From: Bauldia litoralis
GTDB taxonomy: Bacteria; Pseudomonadota; Alphaproteobacteria; Rhizobiales; Kaistiaceae
Length of the DNA: 57,182 nt
Reading direction: 5' to 3'
Assembly (NCBI GenBank): GCA_945882315.1
Contig: CAMCWB010000018.1
Span: forward strand, 1-57,182
Shown here: positions 37,570 through 47,720 of the stretch, piece by piece
Position numbering within the stretch: position 1 is the first letter of the stretch
How the letters are laid out: each line of letters begins with the position of its first letter
Notes under the pieces: model-generated
The model's database searches: none
Seen by the model: the letters and a program-made list of their open reading frames with translations, nothing else
Told to the model about the DNA's origin: nothing
Made by a program: the position numbers and the translations under genes

Positions 37570-39888
37570 TTACGCCTTATCGCGATTCGCCGACCAGATC
37601 GCCGACCACACTTTTTCGGGAGTTGCCGGCATGTCGATCGAGCGCACGCCATAGGCCTCGCCGAGCGCATCGACCAGCGCGTTCATCACCGCCGGTGCCG
37701 CCCCGATGGTGCCGGCCTCGCCAGCCCCCTTGATGCCGAAGGCATTGGTCTTGGCCGGTATGTTGCGCGTCTCGAAGACGAAGGACGGCAGGTTCTCGGC
37801 GCGCGGCAGGCAATAGTCGAGGAACGAGGCGGTCAGAAGCTGGCCGTCCTCACCATAGACGGTGTGCTCGTGGAGCGCCTGGCCGACGCCCTGCGCGACG
37901 CCGCCATGCACCTGTCCGGCGAGCAGCATTGGATTCACGGTCGCGCCGAAATCGTCGACGATGACATAGCCGGTGATGGTCGTGGCGCCGGTGTCCGGAT
38001 CGACCTCGACCTCCGCGACATGGGTGCCGTTTGGAAAGGTCGGCGCCGTCTGCTGCCAGTCGCCGACCGCGGTCAGAAGACTCTTGTCGCGGGCGCCCGT
38101 GGCCAGCGCCGCAAGGCTGATGCGGCGGTCGGTGCCGACGACGCGCACGCCGCCATCGGCGATTTCGAGATCGGCGACGGAGGCTTCGAGCCGGTCGCCG
38201 GCCAGCCGCTTGATCTGCTCGGCGAGCGTCGTCGCGGCCCGGTCGACCGAGATTGCACCGATCGGGATCGAGCGCGAGCCGCCCGTGCCCTCGCCCTGCG
38301 CGACGAGATCGGTGTCGCCCTGCACCATGCTGATCCTGTCATAGTCGAGCCCGAGCCTGCCGGCGATGAACTGGGCATAGGCCGTGGCATGCCCCTGGCC
38401 GCCGGTCTGCGTGCCGATGAAAAGCGTCGCTGTGCCGTCGGCGTTCAGCGTCACGGTCGCCGGCTCGTTGCCGGGAAAGGCGCAGGCCTCGATATAGGTG
38501 GCGACGCCGAAGCCGCGCGCCAGTCCCTTCTGCTTCGACGCAGCCCGCCGCGCCGGGAAGTCGTCCGCATCGGCAAGCTTCAGCGCCCGTTCGAGATGGC
38601 CGTCGAAATCGCCGCTGTCATAGTTGCGGCCGCCCGGCGTCTTGTAGGGCATCTGCGACGGCGCGATGAAATTCCGCTTGCGGATCTCGATTGGCCCGAG
38701 CCCGGTGTCATGGCCGCAGACATCGACCAGCCGCTCGATCAGATAGGCCGCTTCCGGCCGCCCGGCGCCGCGATAGGCGTCGACCGGCACGGTGTGGGAA
38801 TAGACGCCCCTGATCCGCACATAGAGGGCCGGAATGTCGTAGACGCCGGTCACCATGCTCGATCCGCCGACCGGCACGAAGGGCGCATATTCCGAGAGAT
38901 AGGCGCCCATATTGGCGGCGGTATCGATGCGCAGGCCGAGGAAGCGGCCGTCTGCATCCATCGCCATCTCGGCGACCGAGAAATTGTCCCGCCCGTGCGT
39001 GTCGATGACGAAATGTTCGCTGCGGTCGCCGACCCATTTGACCGGCCGGCCGAGGCGCTTCGCGGCGATCGCCGCTAGCGGATACTCCTGGTAGACGAAG
39101 GCCTTTGTCCCGAAGCCGCCGCCGACATCCGGCGTGATGACGCGGATCTGCTTCGGGTCGACATGCAGGATGTCGTTGGCGATGATGTCGCGCACGCCGT
39201 GGCCACCCTGCGTGCCGAGCGTCAGCGTGTAGCGGCGGCTCGCTGAATCATATTCGGCGACGATGCCGCGAGTCTCCATGTAATTGGCGACGACGCGGTT
39301 GTTGACGATCTCTATCCGCGAAACCCGCGCCGCATCGGCGAATGCCGCCTCGGTCGCCTCGTGGTTGCCGCGGTGGTCGACGAAGGCGACATTGCCCGGC
39401 AGCTTCGGCCAGACCAGCGGCGCACCGGCTTCGAGCGCCTTGCGGACATCCGTCACCACGTCGAGCGGCTCGTATGCGACCTCGATCGCCTCGGCGGCGC
39501 CGAGCGCCGTCTCGACATCGTCGGCGACGATGAAGGCGAGCGGATCGCCGACATGGCGGACGACATCGCCGACCAGCAGCGGATGATGCGGGATCACCGC
39601 CGCCGAGCCGTCGGCCTTCTTCGGTCGCGCCGTGCAGGGCAATCCGCCGATGCCGTCGAGATCCGCCGCCGTCAGGACGAGGCGGACGCCCGCCATCGAG
39701 CGCGCCGCATCGACGCCGCCGAGCCGGATGCGGGCATGCGCCATCGACGAGCGAAGGACGACGGCGCGGAGCGTGCCGTCCGGCCGGTAGTCGTCGGTGA
39801 AGAGGCCGGCGCCGGTGATGAGCGCCCTGTCTTCCTTGCGGCGGACGGGCGCCCCCATGCCGAATTTGAGAGGAGCAAGATCGTTCAT
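37570..39888 (-). CDS. Xanthine dehydrogenase/CO dehydrogenase family molybdenum-binding large subunit
   Basis: A 772-residue molybdopterin-cytosine-dinucleotide-type subunit. It has the N-terminal GMGAPVRRKEDRALITG of aldehyde/CO dehydrogenase large chains, and VGGGFGTKAFVYQEY and TQTGGQGHATAYAQF cofactor loops. The loop AYRGAGR (near residue 372) is that of form II CoxL-like proteins rather than the AYxCSFR of true CO dehydrogenase. The catalytic Glu is in GAGEAGTIGA near 725. No FAD or [2Fe-2S] subunit gene is adjacent, so it is orphaned here. The substrate is unknown. Confidence 0.87.
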   Translation of the reverse strand: MNDLAPLKFGMGAPVRRKEDRALITGAGLFTDDYRPDGTLRAVVLRSSMAHARIRLGGVDAARSMAGVRLVLTAADLDGIGGLPCTARPKKADGSAAVIPHHPLLVGDVVRHVGDPLAFIVADDVETALGAAEAIEVAYEPLDVVTDVRKALEAGAPLVWPKLPGNVAFVDHRGNHEATEAAFADAARVSRIEIVNNRVVANYMETRGIVAEYDSASRRYTLTLGTQGGHGVRDIIANDILHVDPKQIRVITPDVGGGFGTKAFVYQEYPLAAIAAKRLGRPVKWVGDRSEHFVIDTHGRDNFSVAEMAMDADGRFLGLRIDTAANMGAYLSEYAPFVPVGGSSMVTGVYDIPALYVRIRGVYSHTVPVDAYRGAGRPEAAYLIERLVDVCGHDTGLGPIEIRKRNFIAPSQMPYKTPGGRNYDSGDFDGHLERALKLADADDFPARRAASKQKGLARGFGVATYIEACAFPGNEPATVTLNADGTATLFIGTQTGGQGHATAYAQFIAGRLGLDYDRISMVQGDTDLVAQGEGTGGSRSIPIGAISVDRAATTLAEQIKRLAGDRLEASVADLEIADGGVRVVGTDRRISLAALATGARDKSLLTAVGDWQQTAPTFPNGTHVAEVEVDPDTGATTITGYVIVDDFGATVNPMLLAGQVHGGVAQGVGQALHEHTVYGEDGQLLTASFLDYCLPRAENLPSFVFETRNIPAKTNAFGIKGAGEAGTIGAAPAVMNALVDALGEAYGVRSIDMPATPEKVWSAIWSANRDKA

Positions 39889-39992
39889 CGAAATCCAGTC
39901 GAGAGGCCGATCCGGGAGATCGACGGAAGGCGGCGAACGGTCGCCGGCAGAGATAAGGAGGACGCCTGCCGATAGATAGGCGCCGAAGACGG

Positions 39993-40014
39993 AGCCGGCT
40001 AGGGTTGGCCGGCT
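39993..40014 (-). terminator. Possible terminator hairpin after pgi
   Basis: A 7-bp stem AGCCGGC/GCCGGCT with an 8-base loop lies just beyond the pgi stop. On the minus strand it is followed by CCGTCTTC, so termination strength is doubtful. Confidence 0.4.
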
Positions 40015-40023
40015 TCTCGCCCC

Positions 40024-41655
40024 CTAGAACCGCCGGAAATACCCGATCGTCTCGATCAGCCCGGCGGTCGATGCGTCGCGGCTGGAGGCGTCGGCCTTGC
40101 CCTGGACGATCGGCAGGAGTTCGCTGGCGAGCGTCTTGCCGAGCTCGACGCCCCACTGGTCGAAGGAATTGGTCCCCCAGATCGCCCCCTGCACGAAGAC
40201 CTTGTGCTCGTAGAGGGCGATGAGCTTGCCGAGCGTCGCCGGATCGAGACGCCGATAGACGATCGTGTTGGACGGCCGGTTGCCGGGAAAGACCTTGTGC
40301 GGCGCCAGCATCTCGATATCGCGCGGCGAGCGGCCCTGCGCCTTCAGCTCGGCGCGCGCCTCGGCGATCGTGCGGCCGCGCATCAGCGCCTCGCTCTGCG
40401 CCAGGCAATTGGCGAGCAGCAGGTCCTGATGGATATCCTTGTCGAGCTCCGACCGCGCCGCGACGAGGAAGTCGCAGGGTATGACATCGGTGCCCTGATG
40501 GATGAGCTGGTAGAAGGCGTGCTGCCCATTGGTGCCCGGCTCCCCGAACACGACCGGCCCGGTCGCCCCCATCACCGTTGCGCCGTTGGAGCGGACGCGC
40601 TTGCCGTTGCTCTCCATGTCGAGCTGCTGGAGATAGGCGGGAAAGCGCTCGAGCCGCTGGTCGTAGGGCAGCACCGCCTGGACCGGATAGCCCATGATGT
40701 TGCGGTACCAGATGCCGATCAGCCCCATCAGAACCGGCATGTTCCTGTCGAGCGGCGCCGAGCGGAAATGATCGTCGATGGCACGCGCGCCGGAGAGGAA
40801 CTTGCGGAAGTTCTCGTCGCCGATCGCGATCATCAGCGGCAGGCCGATTGCCGACCAGATCGAGTAGCGGCCGCCGACCCAGTCCCAGAAGCCGAAGGTG
40901 CGATCCTCGCCGATGCCGAAGGCGGAGACCTTGTCGGTCGCCGTCGACATGGCCGCGAAATGCGTGCCGACCGCGCCCTCGCCAAGCGCCTTGACGATCC
41001 ACTGCCGCGCCGACTTCGCATTGGTCATCGTCTCGATCGTCGTGAAGGTCTTGGAGGCAACCAGGAACAGCGTCGAGCGCGCCTGCAGGCCGGCCAGCGT
41101 ATCGCGGAGATGCGAGCCATCGACATTCGAGACGAAATGCAGCCGCGGCCCGTCATGAAAAGCACGCATCGCCCGCGTCGCCATCGCCGGACCGAGGTCG
41201 GAGCCGCCAATGCCGATATTGACGACATCGGTGAACTTTCCGGCCGTCGCAGAGATGGCGCCGGAGCGGATGCCTTCCGCGAAGACGGCCATGCGGTCGA
41301 GCATCGCCTGCACGTCCGGCACGACATTCTTGCCGTCAACGCGATAGACCTCGTCGGGCGCGGCGCGGAGTGCGACATGCAGCACTGGCCGGTTCTCGGT
41401 CCGGTTGATCGCTTCGCCGGCGAACATCGCGGTGCGCAGCTTCTCGACCTCGGCGGCCTCGGCGAGCGCCACCAGCCGTTTGATGGTCTCTTCGTCGATC
41501 AGGTTCTTGGAATAGTCGAGGACCAGTTCGCTGGCCGTCAGCGAGAATTTCCTGAAGCGGTCCGGATCGTCGGCGAAGCGCTTGCGAAGCGGCGTCGCGA
41601 TGATCGAGGCGCGATGCGTATCGAGCGCCGCGAATGCCTGAATGGTTGGCGTCAT
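40024..41655 (-). CDS. pgi: Glucose-6-phosphate isomerase
   Basis: A 543-residue enzyme of usual length. Family signatures are present: [12 protein letters not shown] for phosphosugar binding, [19 protein letters not shown] with catalytic Glu and His, and [18 protein letters not shown] with the catalytic Lys. It interconverts glucose 6-phosphate and fructose 6-phosphate and thereby also feeds the mannose pathway (52181-55230). A GGAGGACG site precedes the ATG. It lies 18 bases downstream of the aminotransferase gene. Confidence 0.97.
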   Translation of the reverse strand: MTPTIQAFAALDTHRASIIATPLRKRFADDPDRFRKFSLTASELVLDYSKNLIDEETIKRLVALAEAAEVEKLRTAMFAGEAINRTENRPVLHVALRAAPDEVYRVDGKNVVPDVQAMLDRMAVFAEGIRSGAISATAGKFTDVVNIGIGGSDLGPAMATRAMRAFHDGPRLHFVSNVDGSHLRDTLAGLQARSTLFLVASKTFTTIETMTNAKSARQWIVKALGEGAVGTHFAAMSTATDKVSAFGIGEDRTFGFWDWVGGRYSIWSAIGLPLMIAIGDENFRKFLSGARAIDDHFRSAPLDRNMPVLMGLIGIWYRNIMGYPVQAVLPYDQRLERFPAYLQQLDMESNGKRVRSNGATVMGATGPVVFGEPGTNGQHAFYQLIHQGTDVIPCDFLVAARSELDKDIHQDLLLANCLAQSEALMRGRTIAEARAELKAQGRSPRDIEMLAPHKVFPGNRPSNTIVYRRLDPATLGKLIALYEHKVFVQGAIWGTNSFDQWGVELGKTLASELLPIVQGKADASSRDASTAGLIETIGYFRRF

Positions 41656-41673
41656 GCGCGTCGTCCTCCGCTT

Positions 41674-42843
41674 CTAGCCAAGCCATCGCCCGAGGCGATC
41701 CATCGCCTCGCGCATATCCGCTTCCGTCCCCGCAAAGGAGAAGCGGAGCGTACCGTGTCCGCGCGCCCGGTCGAAATCCGGCCCCGGCGTCGCGGCGACA
41801 CCCGCTTCTGCAAGCATCCGCCGCGCGAAATCCATGGAATCGTTCGAGAACCGCCGCGTCGAGACATACATGTAGAAAGCCCCATCCACCGGAGGATGCT
41901 CGTCGAAGCCCAAAGGCGGAAGACGATCGATGAGCAGGCGACGATTGGCCGCGTAGCCGGCCTTCACCTGTTCGAGTTCGGGCGTCGCGTCGAAAGCCGC
42001 GAGTGCGGCGCGCTGCGAGATGTCCGGCGCCGAGATGTAGAGGTTCTGCGCCACCCGCTCGACCGGGCGGACGAGGTTTTCGGGCAGCACCATCCAGCCG
42101 ATCCGCCAGCCGGTCATGCAGTAATATTTGGAGAAGGAGTTCACGACGATCGCATCATCGGAAAACCGGAGCGCCGTCTCCGCCTCGCCGTCGTAGACCA
42201 GCCGGTGGTAGATCTCGTCCGAGATGAAGCGGATGCCGAGATCCTCCGCCGTCTCGATCAGCGCCGCGAGCGCCTCCGGCAGCATCATCGTGCCGGTCGG
42301 GTTGGCGGGGCTGGCGATCAGCACGCCTTTCAGCGCCCCTTCCGCATGCGCCGCGGCAAGCATGTCCGGCGTCAGCGCATGGCGCGTCTCGGCATTGGTC
42401 TCGATCTCGACGACCTCGAGCCCCAGCGCACTCAGGATATTGCGATAGGCCGGATAGCCGGGCGAGGTCACGGCGACGCGGTCGCCCGCGTCGAAGGCAG
42501 CGAGAAACGCCAGGTTGAAGCCCGCCGACGAGCCGGTCGTCACCGCGATACGGTCCGCGGAGACGTCGATCCCATGCGCCTCGCCATAATGGCGGGCGAT
42601 CCGGGCCCGCAGCGCCCTGGTGCCCAGCGCCTCCGTGTAGCCGAGCCGCCCGTCGGCAAGCGCCGCCCGTGCCGCTTCGAGGACGGCCCGCGGCGCCGGC
42701 GCGCCCGGCTGCCCGACCTCCATGTGGATGACCGATCCGCCGGCATTTTCCCGGTCGACCGCCGCCCGCATGACATCCATCACCATGAACGGCTCGACGC
42801 CGCCGCGGCGTGACGGGGGCAAGGAAAGCCTGCGTCGCTTCAC
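41674..42843 (-). CDS. Class I/II PLP-dependent aminotransferase
   Basis: About 389 residues from a GTG at 42843; an ATG at 42912 would add 23 residues and neither has a strong ribosome site. Fold-type I motifs are clear: SPANPTGTM, FISDEIYHRLVYDG, the PLP lysine in NSFSKYYCMTGWRIGW, and the C-terminal Arg in GHGTLRFSFAG. It probably uses an aromatic or branched amino acid or aspartate. It precedes pgi on the same strand and is divergent from the M48 protease gene. Confidence 0.88.
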   Translation of the reverse strand: MKRRRLSLPPSRRGGVEPFMVMDVMRAAVDRENAGGSVIHMEVGQPGAPAPRAVLEAARAALADGRLGYTEALGTRALRARIARHYGEAHGIDVSADRIAVTTGSSAGFNLAFLAAFDAGDRVAVTSPGYPAYRNILSALGLEVVEIETNAETRHALTPDMLAAAHAEGALKGVLIASPANPTGTMMLPEALAALIETAEDLGIRFISDEIYHRLVYDGEAETALRFSDDAIVVNSFSKYYCMTGWRIGWMVLPENLVRPVERVAQNLYISAPDISQRAALAAFDATPELEQVKAGYAANRRLLIDRLPPLGFDEHPPVDGAFYMYVSTRRFSNDSMDFARRMLAEAGVAATPGPDFDRARGHGTLRFSFAGTEADMREAMDRLGRWLG

Positions 42844-42977
42844 GATCTTTTCATCGCCACGGATTTCTTGGTCCTGCCCCAATTCGCGACCAATTCGACT
42901 GCTGCATCGCATTGACCCGAAGGAGCGCGGTTTCTAGGTTCCCGGGTCTTCGAGGCCAGGGAGGCGGCAAGCGGCCA

Positions 42978-44408
42978 ATGCGACCGGAATTCCTGCGTAG
43001 CAAGCCACATTCGGCATGGAAAGAGCCCGGCGCTGCAAAGCCGCGGCGAAGCAGTCTTTTCCGGCGGACCGCTGCCGTTGCGCTTGCCGTCATGATCGCC
43101 GACGCGGCCCTCGGCGCGGCTTCGGCCGTGTCGATCGTCCGCGACGCCGAGACCGAGGCGCTGATCAAGACCTACCTCGCGCCGATCTTCAAGGTTGCCG
43201 GCATTCGTTCCGAGAACCGGCAGGTCTTCCTGATCCCGGACCAGTCCTTCAACGCCTTCGTCGCCGACGGCAGCAAGATCTTCGTCAATGTCGGCGCGAT
43301 CGTGACGGCGGAAACGCCGGGCGAGCTGATCGGCGTGCTGGCCCATGAGACAGCCCATGTCGCCCATGGCGATCTCGGCCGCATCAAGCAGCAGATGCAG
43401 ACCGCCAAGACCGCCGCCCTCATCGCCGCCCTCATTGGCCTCGGCGCGGCTGCGGCCGGTGCCGCGGCCGGTGTCGGCGGGCTCGCCCAGGCCGGCTCGG
43501 GCCTGATCTACGGCTCGCAGACCGCCGCCCAGCGCAGCGTCCTCTCGTACCGCCGCGCGCAGGAGTCCGAAGCCGACCGCGAAGCCGTCCATTATCTCGA
43601 CAAGACCGGCCAATCCGGCGCCGGCATGCTGAAGACGCTGGGTCGCTTCGCCAACGACACGCTCTTCTCGTCGCGCACGATCAATTCTTACGTGCTCAGC
43701 CACCCGCTGCCCCGCGAACGCATCGTGGCGCTGGAGGAGATCGTCAAGCAGAGCCCGAACTACAGCCGCACCGACCCGCCGGAGCTTCTGCGCCGGCACA
43801 AGATGGTCCAGGCCAAGCTCGTCGGCTTCACCTGGAGCCCGGACAAGATCGACCGGCGCTATGCGCGCAACGACAAGAGCCGCGAGGCCCGCTATGCCCG
43901 CGCCATTGCCGCTTATCTCCACGGCCCCCTTTCCCCGGCCCTGAAGCTGATCGACGGCCTGATCCAGAGCGAGCCGGGTAATCCCTATTTCTGGGAGCTC
44001 AAGGGACAGGCCATCCTCGAGCGCGGCTCGCCGGCCGAATCGATCGCCCCGCTCCGGAAAGCGGTGACGCTGGCGCCGAAATCGGGGCTGATCCGCATCC
44101 TCCTCGGCCAGGCGCTGGTCGCCACCGAAAAGCCCGGCACGCTGGACGAGGCGATCCAGAATCTCACCATCGGCCTCCAGGCGGAGCCGGATGTTTCGGT
44201 CGGCTATCGGGCACTGGCGCGCGCCCACGCCCTCCAGGGCGACATCGCGCTGGCCGAGCTTGCGACGGCCCAGGGCTACTTCACCGACGGCGCCATCCGC
44301 GACGCCAAGGGCCATGCGGCCCGTGCCCAGTCCAAGCTGAAACGCGGGACGCCGGCCTGGATCAGGGCTGACGACATCGTGTCTTACGAGCAGCCGAAAA
44401 TCCGTTAG
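42978..44408 (+). CDS. BepA-like M48 zinc metalloprotease with TPR repeats
   Basis: A 476-residue protein. An N-terminal hydrophobic segment (about residues 30-50) serves as signal. The M48 motif HETAH (His123, Glu124, His127) and a third zinc ligand near Glu198 in QESEADREA define the catalytic domain. The C-terminal third (about 310-450) contains TPR-like helices. BepA-type proteases act in the periplasm on outer-membrane protein assembly. A dsbA-like gene follows 39 bases later. Confidence 0.9.
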   Translation: MRPEFLRSKPHSAWKEPGAAKPRRSSLFRRTAAVALAVMIADAALGAASAVSIVRDAETEALIKTYLAPIFKVAGIRSENRQVFLIPDQSFNAFVADGSKIFVNVGAIVTAETPGELIGVLAHETAHVAHGDLGRIKQQMQTAKTAALIAALIGLGAAAAGAAAGVGGLAQAGSGLIYGSQTAAQRSVLSYRRAQESEADREAVHYLDKTGQSGAGMLKTLGRFANDTLFSSRTINSYVLSHPLPRERIVALEEIVKQSPNYSRTDPPELLRRHKMVQAKLVGFTWSPDKIDRRYARNDKSREARYARAIAAYLHGPLSPALKLIDGLIQSEPGNPYFWELKGQAILERGSPAESIAPLRKAVTLAPKSGLIRILLGQALVATEKPGTLDEAIQNLTIGLQAEPDVSVGYRALARAHALQGDIALAELATAQGYFTDGAIRDAKGHAARAQSKLKRGTPAWIRADDIVSYEQPKIR

Positions 44409-44447
44409 GATCAACACGTTCCGGCGCTTCGCCGGCGGGAGACCTGA

Positions 44448-45284
44448 ATGAAATCCTGGATTGCAGCACTCGCCGTTGCGGCGGTCGGCTTTGGCGCCGG
44501 CGGCTATTTCTTCGGCGCGCAAAATTCCTCCGGAGACGGCTCCATCGCCGCCCATGCCGAGACGGCGCCGACGCTTTTGGCGGCGAACGAGGCCGGCCCG
44601 CTGTCGGAGGAACAGAAGGCCGCGATCCGCGAGCTCATCCGCGACCAGCTGATGGAGAATCCCGAGATCATCCGCGATGCGATGGAGGAGCTGCAGCGCA
44701 AGGAGGAGGCGGCCGAAGCCGCCGCGGCGGTCGATACGATCGCTACCGAGAAGCGCCTCTTCACCTCGTCGCGGCAGGTCGTCCTCGGCAATCCGGACGG
44801 TGATGTGACGCTGGTCGAGTTCTTCGATTACAACTGCGGCTACTGCAAGCGCGCCCATGCCGACATGAAGCGGCTCATCGACGAGGACAAGAACCTCCGC
44901 GTCGTGCTCAAGGAGTTCCCGGTGCTCGGCCAGGGATCGGCCGAGGCCGCCCATGTCGGCGCCGCCATCAACCTGACCGCCCCCGAGAAATATTTCGAGT
45001 TCCACGACGCCCTTCTGACCGAGCGCGGCCAGGTCGACGGCGCCCGCGCCCTGGCGGTGGCGGCCGATATCGGCCTCGATATCGAGAAGCTCAAGGAAGT
45101 CGCTCAGTCCGAAGAGGTCAAGGCGACGATCGCGGAGGTCTATGATCTGGCCGGCAAGCTGGCGATCAACGGCACGCCGAGCTACGTCACCTCGCAGGAA
45201 CTGGTCATCGGCGCTGTCGGCTACGATACGCTCAAGATCAAGATCGACGAGGCCCGGAAAGCCTGCGCCGCGACGCCCTGCTGA
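44448..45284 (+). CDS. DsbA family periplasmic thiol-disulfide protein
   Basis: A 278-residue protein with an N-terminal signal/anchor (residues about 1-24), a helical linker rich in Glu/Ala, and a thioredoxin fold with active site Cys130-Gly-Tyr-Cys133 in FFDYNCGYCKRA. The cis-Pro loop is INGTPSYV. The arrangement resembles Com1/ScsC-type DsbA proteins of alphaproteobacteria. It may oxidise or isomerise disulfides in envelope proteins. A further cysteine pair (ACAATPC) closes the C-terminus. A terminator follows. Confidence 0.92.
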   Translation: MKSWIAALAVAAVGFGAGGYFFGAQNSSGDGSIAAHAETAPTLLAANEAGPLSEEQKAAIRELIRDQLMENPEIIRDAMEELQRKEEAAEAAAAVDTIATEKRLFTSSRQVVLGNPDGDVTLVEFFDYNCGYCKRAHADMKRLIDEDKNLRVVLKEFPVLGQGSAEAAHVGAAINLTAPEKYFEFHDALLTERGQVDGARALAVAADIGLDIEKLKEVAQSEEVKATIAEVYDLAGKLAINGTPSYVTSQELVIGAVGYDTLKIKIDEARKACAATPC

Positions 45285-45314
45285 CCCGTTTCGGAGGCAG
45301 GAAACCGGTGGATT

Positions 45315-45336
45315 AGCCCCCTCGGCGGGGCTTTTC
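45315..45336 (+). terminator. Rho-independent terminator after the dsbA-like gene
   Basis: Stem AGCCCC/GGGGCT with a 6-base loop followed by TTTTCCTTT, 30 bases after the stop. Confidence 0.8.
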
Positions 45337-45419
45337 CTTTGCCGGCCAAGCTCCTATAACCGGCAAACTTCGCGAATGACCGGCCCGACCGGTAGGGCAG
45401 CGGCGGTTTTCGGCAGATC

Positions 45420-45875
45420 ATGGCTATTCCGGTCTTCGTCCTCAACGGACCCAATCTCAATATGCTCGGCACGCGCGAGCCCGGTATCTACGGGGGCAAG
45501 TCGCTTGCGGATATCGAGAAGGACTGCAAGGCCGCCGGCAAGGAACTCGGCCTCAAGGTCGATTTCCGCCAGACCAACCAGGAAGGCACGCTCGTCGACT
45601 GGATCCAGGAGGCGGCGACCGCGGCCAGGGGCATCGTCATCAACCCCGGCGCCTATACCCACACCTCGGTGGCGTTGCAGGACGCGATCCGCGCCGCCGG
45701 CGTGCCGGTGATCGAAGTCCATCTTTCGAACATATTTGCCCGTGAACCCTTCCGCCACCATTCCTATGTATCGCCGGTGGCTGCCGGCGTGATCTGCGGA
45801 TTGGGGCCTCTCGGCTACCGCCTCGCGCTCGAGGCCATCAAGCCGCTGGTTGAAAACTCCGCCAAGCCTTTGTGA
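45420..45875 (+). CDS. aroQ: Type II 3-dehydroquinate dehydratase
   Basis: A 151-residue enzyme of the shikimate pathway. Signature [18 protein letters not shown] contains the catalytic Tyr loop; [16 protein letters not shown] and [18 protein letters not shown] hold the substrate-binding Asn and catalytic His. It converts 3-dehydroquinate to 3-dehydroshikimate. accB follows closely, with a possible GTG start overlapping the aroQ stop; the aroQ-accB-accC order is conserved in many bacteria. Confidence 0.96.
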   Translation: MAIPVFVLNGPNLNMLGTREPGIYGGKSLADIEKDCKAAGKELGLKVDFRQTNQEGTLVDWIQEAATAARGIVINPGAYTHTSVALQDAIRAAGVPVIEVHLSNIFAREPFRHHSYVSPVAAGVICGLGPLGYRLALEAIKPLVENSAKPL

Positions 45876-45889
45876 AAGAAACGGCCAGG

Positions 45890-46336
45890 ATGACCGACAG
45901 GAAGCCGATCGTCGACCAGACGCTTATCCGCGAACTCGCGGCCCTTTTGAACGAAACCGGCCTGACCGAGATCGAAGTCGAGCACGACAAGATGCGCATC
46001 CGCGTCGCCCGCAACGCGGCGCCGGTGGCGATCCAGGCACCGGTCGGGGCGCCCATCGCCGCGCGCTCCGAGCCGATCCCGGCCGCCGACCCGGCCAGCC
46101 ATGTCGGCGTGGTGCCCTCGCCGATGGTCGGCACCGCCTTCCGGGCGCCCGAGCCTGGCGCCAAGACCTATGTCGAGGTCGGCGACAAGGTTCGCGAGGG
46201 CCAGACGCTGCTCATCGTCGAGGCAATGAAGACGATGAACCAGATCGCCGCGCCGCGCGCCGGCACCGTGACCCGGATCATGGTCGAGGACGGCCAGCCG
46301 GTCGAATATGGCGAGCCGCTGATGATCGTCGAATGA
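45890..46336 (+). CDS. accB: Biotin carboxyl carrier protein of acetyl-CoA carboxylase
   Basis: A 148-residue protein. The C-terminal biotinyl domain carries the biotin-accepting Lys114 in [10 protein letters not shown]; the N-terminal helix and a Pro/Ala linker precede it. It carries CO2 on biotin between AccC and the carboxyltransferase for fatty acid synthesis. The ATG at 45890 gives the family N-terminus [16 protein letters not shown]; a GTG at 45872 is in frame. Its stop overlaps the accC start by four bases. Confidence 0.96.
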   Translation: MTDRKPIVDQTLIRELAALLNETGLTEIEVEHDKMRIRVARNAAPVAIQAPVGAPIAARSEPIPAADPASHVGVVPSPMVGTAFRAPEPGAKTYVEVGDKVREGQTLLIVEAMKTMNQIAAPRAGTVTRIMVEDGQPVEYGEPLMIVE

Positions 46337-47694
46337 ACACGGCGCCGACCATGTTCTCGAAGATCCTCATTGCCAATCGCGGCGAGATCGCCCTTCGCGT
46401 CCTGCGGGCCTGCAAGGAGCTCGGCATCGCCACCGTCGCGGTCCACTCGACCGCCGACGCCGACGCCATGCATGTCCGCCTTGCCGACGAGAGCGTCTGC
46501 ATCGGGCCGCCGCCGGCCCGCGACTCCTATCTCAACATCCCGCAGATCCTCGCCGCCTGCGAGATCACCGGCGCCGACGCCGTCCATCCCGGCTACGGCT
46601 TCCTGTCGGAGAATGCCCGCTTCGCCGACATCCTGGCGGCGCATGGCATCACCTTCATCGGGCCGAGCGGCGACCATATCCGCATCATGGGCGACAAGAT
46701 CGAGGCGAAGCGCACCGCCGTCCGCCTCGGCATCCCCGTCGTGCCGGGTTCCAAGGGCGCCATCTCCGACGACGTCACCGCCGCCAAGGTCGCCAACGAG
46801 ATCGGCTTCCCGGTCATCATCAAGGCTGCCGCCGGCGGCGGCGGCCGCGGCATGAAGGTCGCCCGCACGGCCGACGACCTCTCCGAGGCGCTGTCCAACG
46901 CGCGCGCCGAGGCTAAGGCCGCCTTCGGCGACGATTCGGTCTATATCGAAAAATATCTCGGCAAGCCGCGCCACATCGAGTTCCAGGTGATGGGCGATGG
47001 CAAGGGCTCCGCCATCCATCTCGGCGAGCGCGATTGCTCGCTCCAGCGCCGCCACCAGAAAGTCTGGGAGGAGTCGCCCTCCCCGGCGATCAGCGCCGAG
47101 CAGCGCGAGCGCATGGGCGGCATCGTCGCCAAGGCGATCGGCGACCTCGGCTATGCCGGCGCCGGCACCGTCGAGTTCCTCTATGAGGACGGCGAGTTCT
47201 ATTTCATCGAGATGAACACCCGCCTCCAGGTCGAGCATCCGATCACCGAGGCGATTACCGACATCGACCTGGTCAACGAGCAGATCCGCGTTGCGGCCGG
47301 CGCCGGGCTCTCGATCAAGCAGGAAGACATCCGCTTCTTCGGCCACGCCATCGAATGCCGGATCAACGCCGAGAACCCGAAGACCTTCGCGCCCTCGCCC
47401 GGCCTGATCACCGGCTTCCACACACCGGGCGGCCTCGGCGTCCGCGTCGATTCCGGCGCCTATCAGGGCTACCGGATCCCGCCCTACTACGACAGCCTCA
47501 TCGGCAAGCTGATCGTCCACGGCCGGACGCGGCAGGAATGCATGATGCGGCTGCGCCGCGCCCTCGACGAGTTCGTCGTCGACGGCATCCAGACGACGAT
47601 CCCGCTCCACCGCGATCTCGTGAACGATCCCGATATCGCCGAGGGCAATTACGACATCCACTGGCTGGAAAAGAAGCTCGCCATCACGGCGTGA
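46333..47694 (+). CDS. accC: Biotin carboxylase of acetyl-CoA carboxylase
   Basis: A 453-residue ATP-grasp enzyme; the canonical start [17 protein letters not shown] is six codons in, at 46351. Motifs include [15 protein letters not shown] for [17 protein letters not shown] and [16 protein letters not shown] with metal-binding Glu. It carboxylates biotin on AccB using bicarbonate and ATP. The first ATG overlaps the accB stop (ATGA), giving translational coupling. aat follows directly. Confidence 0.97.
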   Translation: MNTAPTMFSKILIANRGEIALRVLRACKELGIATVAVHSTADADAMHVRLADESVCIGPPPARDSYLNIPQILAACEITGADAVHPGYGFLSENARFADILAAHGITFIGPSGDHIRIMGDKIEAKRTAVRLGIPVVPGSKGAISDDVTAAKVANEIGFPVIIKAAAGGGGRGMKVARTADDLSEALSNARAEAKAAFGDDSVYIEKYLGKPRHIEFQVMGDGKGSAIHLGERDCSLQRRHQKVWEESPSPAISAEQRERMGGIVAKAIGDLGYAGAGTVEFLYEDGEFYFIEMNTRLQVEHPITEAITDIDLVNEQIRVAAGAGLSIKQEDIRFFGHAIECRINAENPKTFAPSPGLITGFHTPGGLGVRVDSGAYQGYRIPPYYDSLIGKLIVHGRTRQECMMRLRRALDEFVVDGIQTTIPLHRDLVNDPDIAEGNYDIHWLEKKLAITA

Positions 47695-47720
47695 CACCGT
47701 CGGCAGCAACTCGGGTCGGT

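Noticed and set aside
37570-39888. Calling this gene true CO dehydrogenase (coxL)
   Set aside because: The loop reads AYRGAGR rather than the AYxCSFR of form I CoxL, and no coxM or coxS is adjacent.
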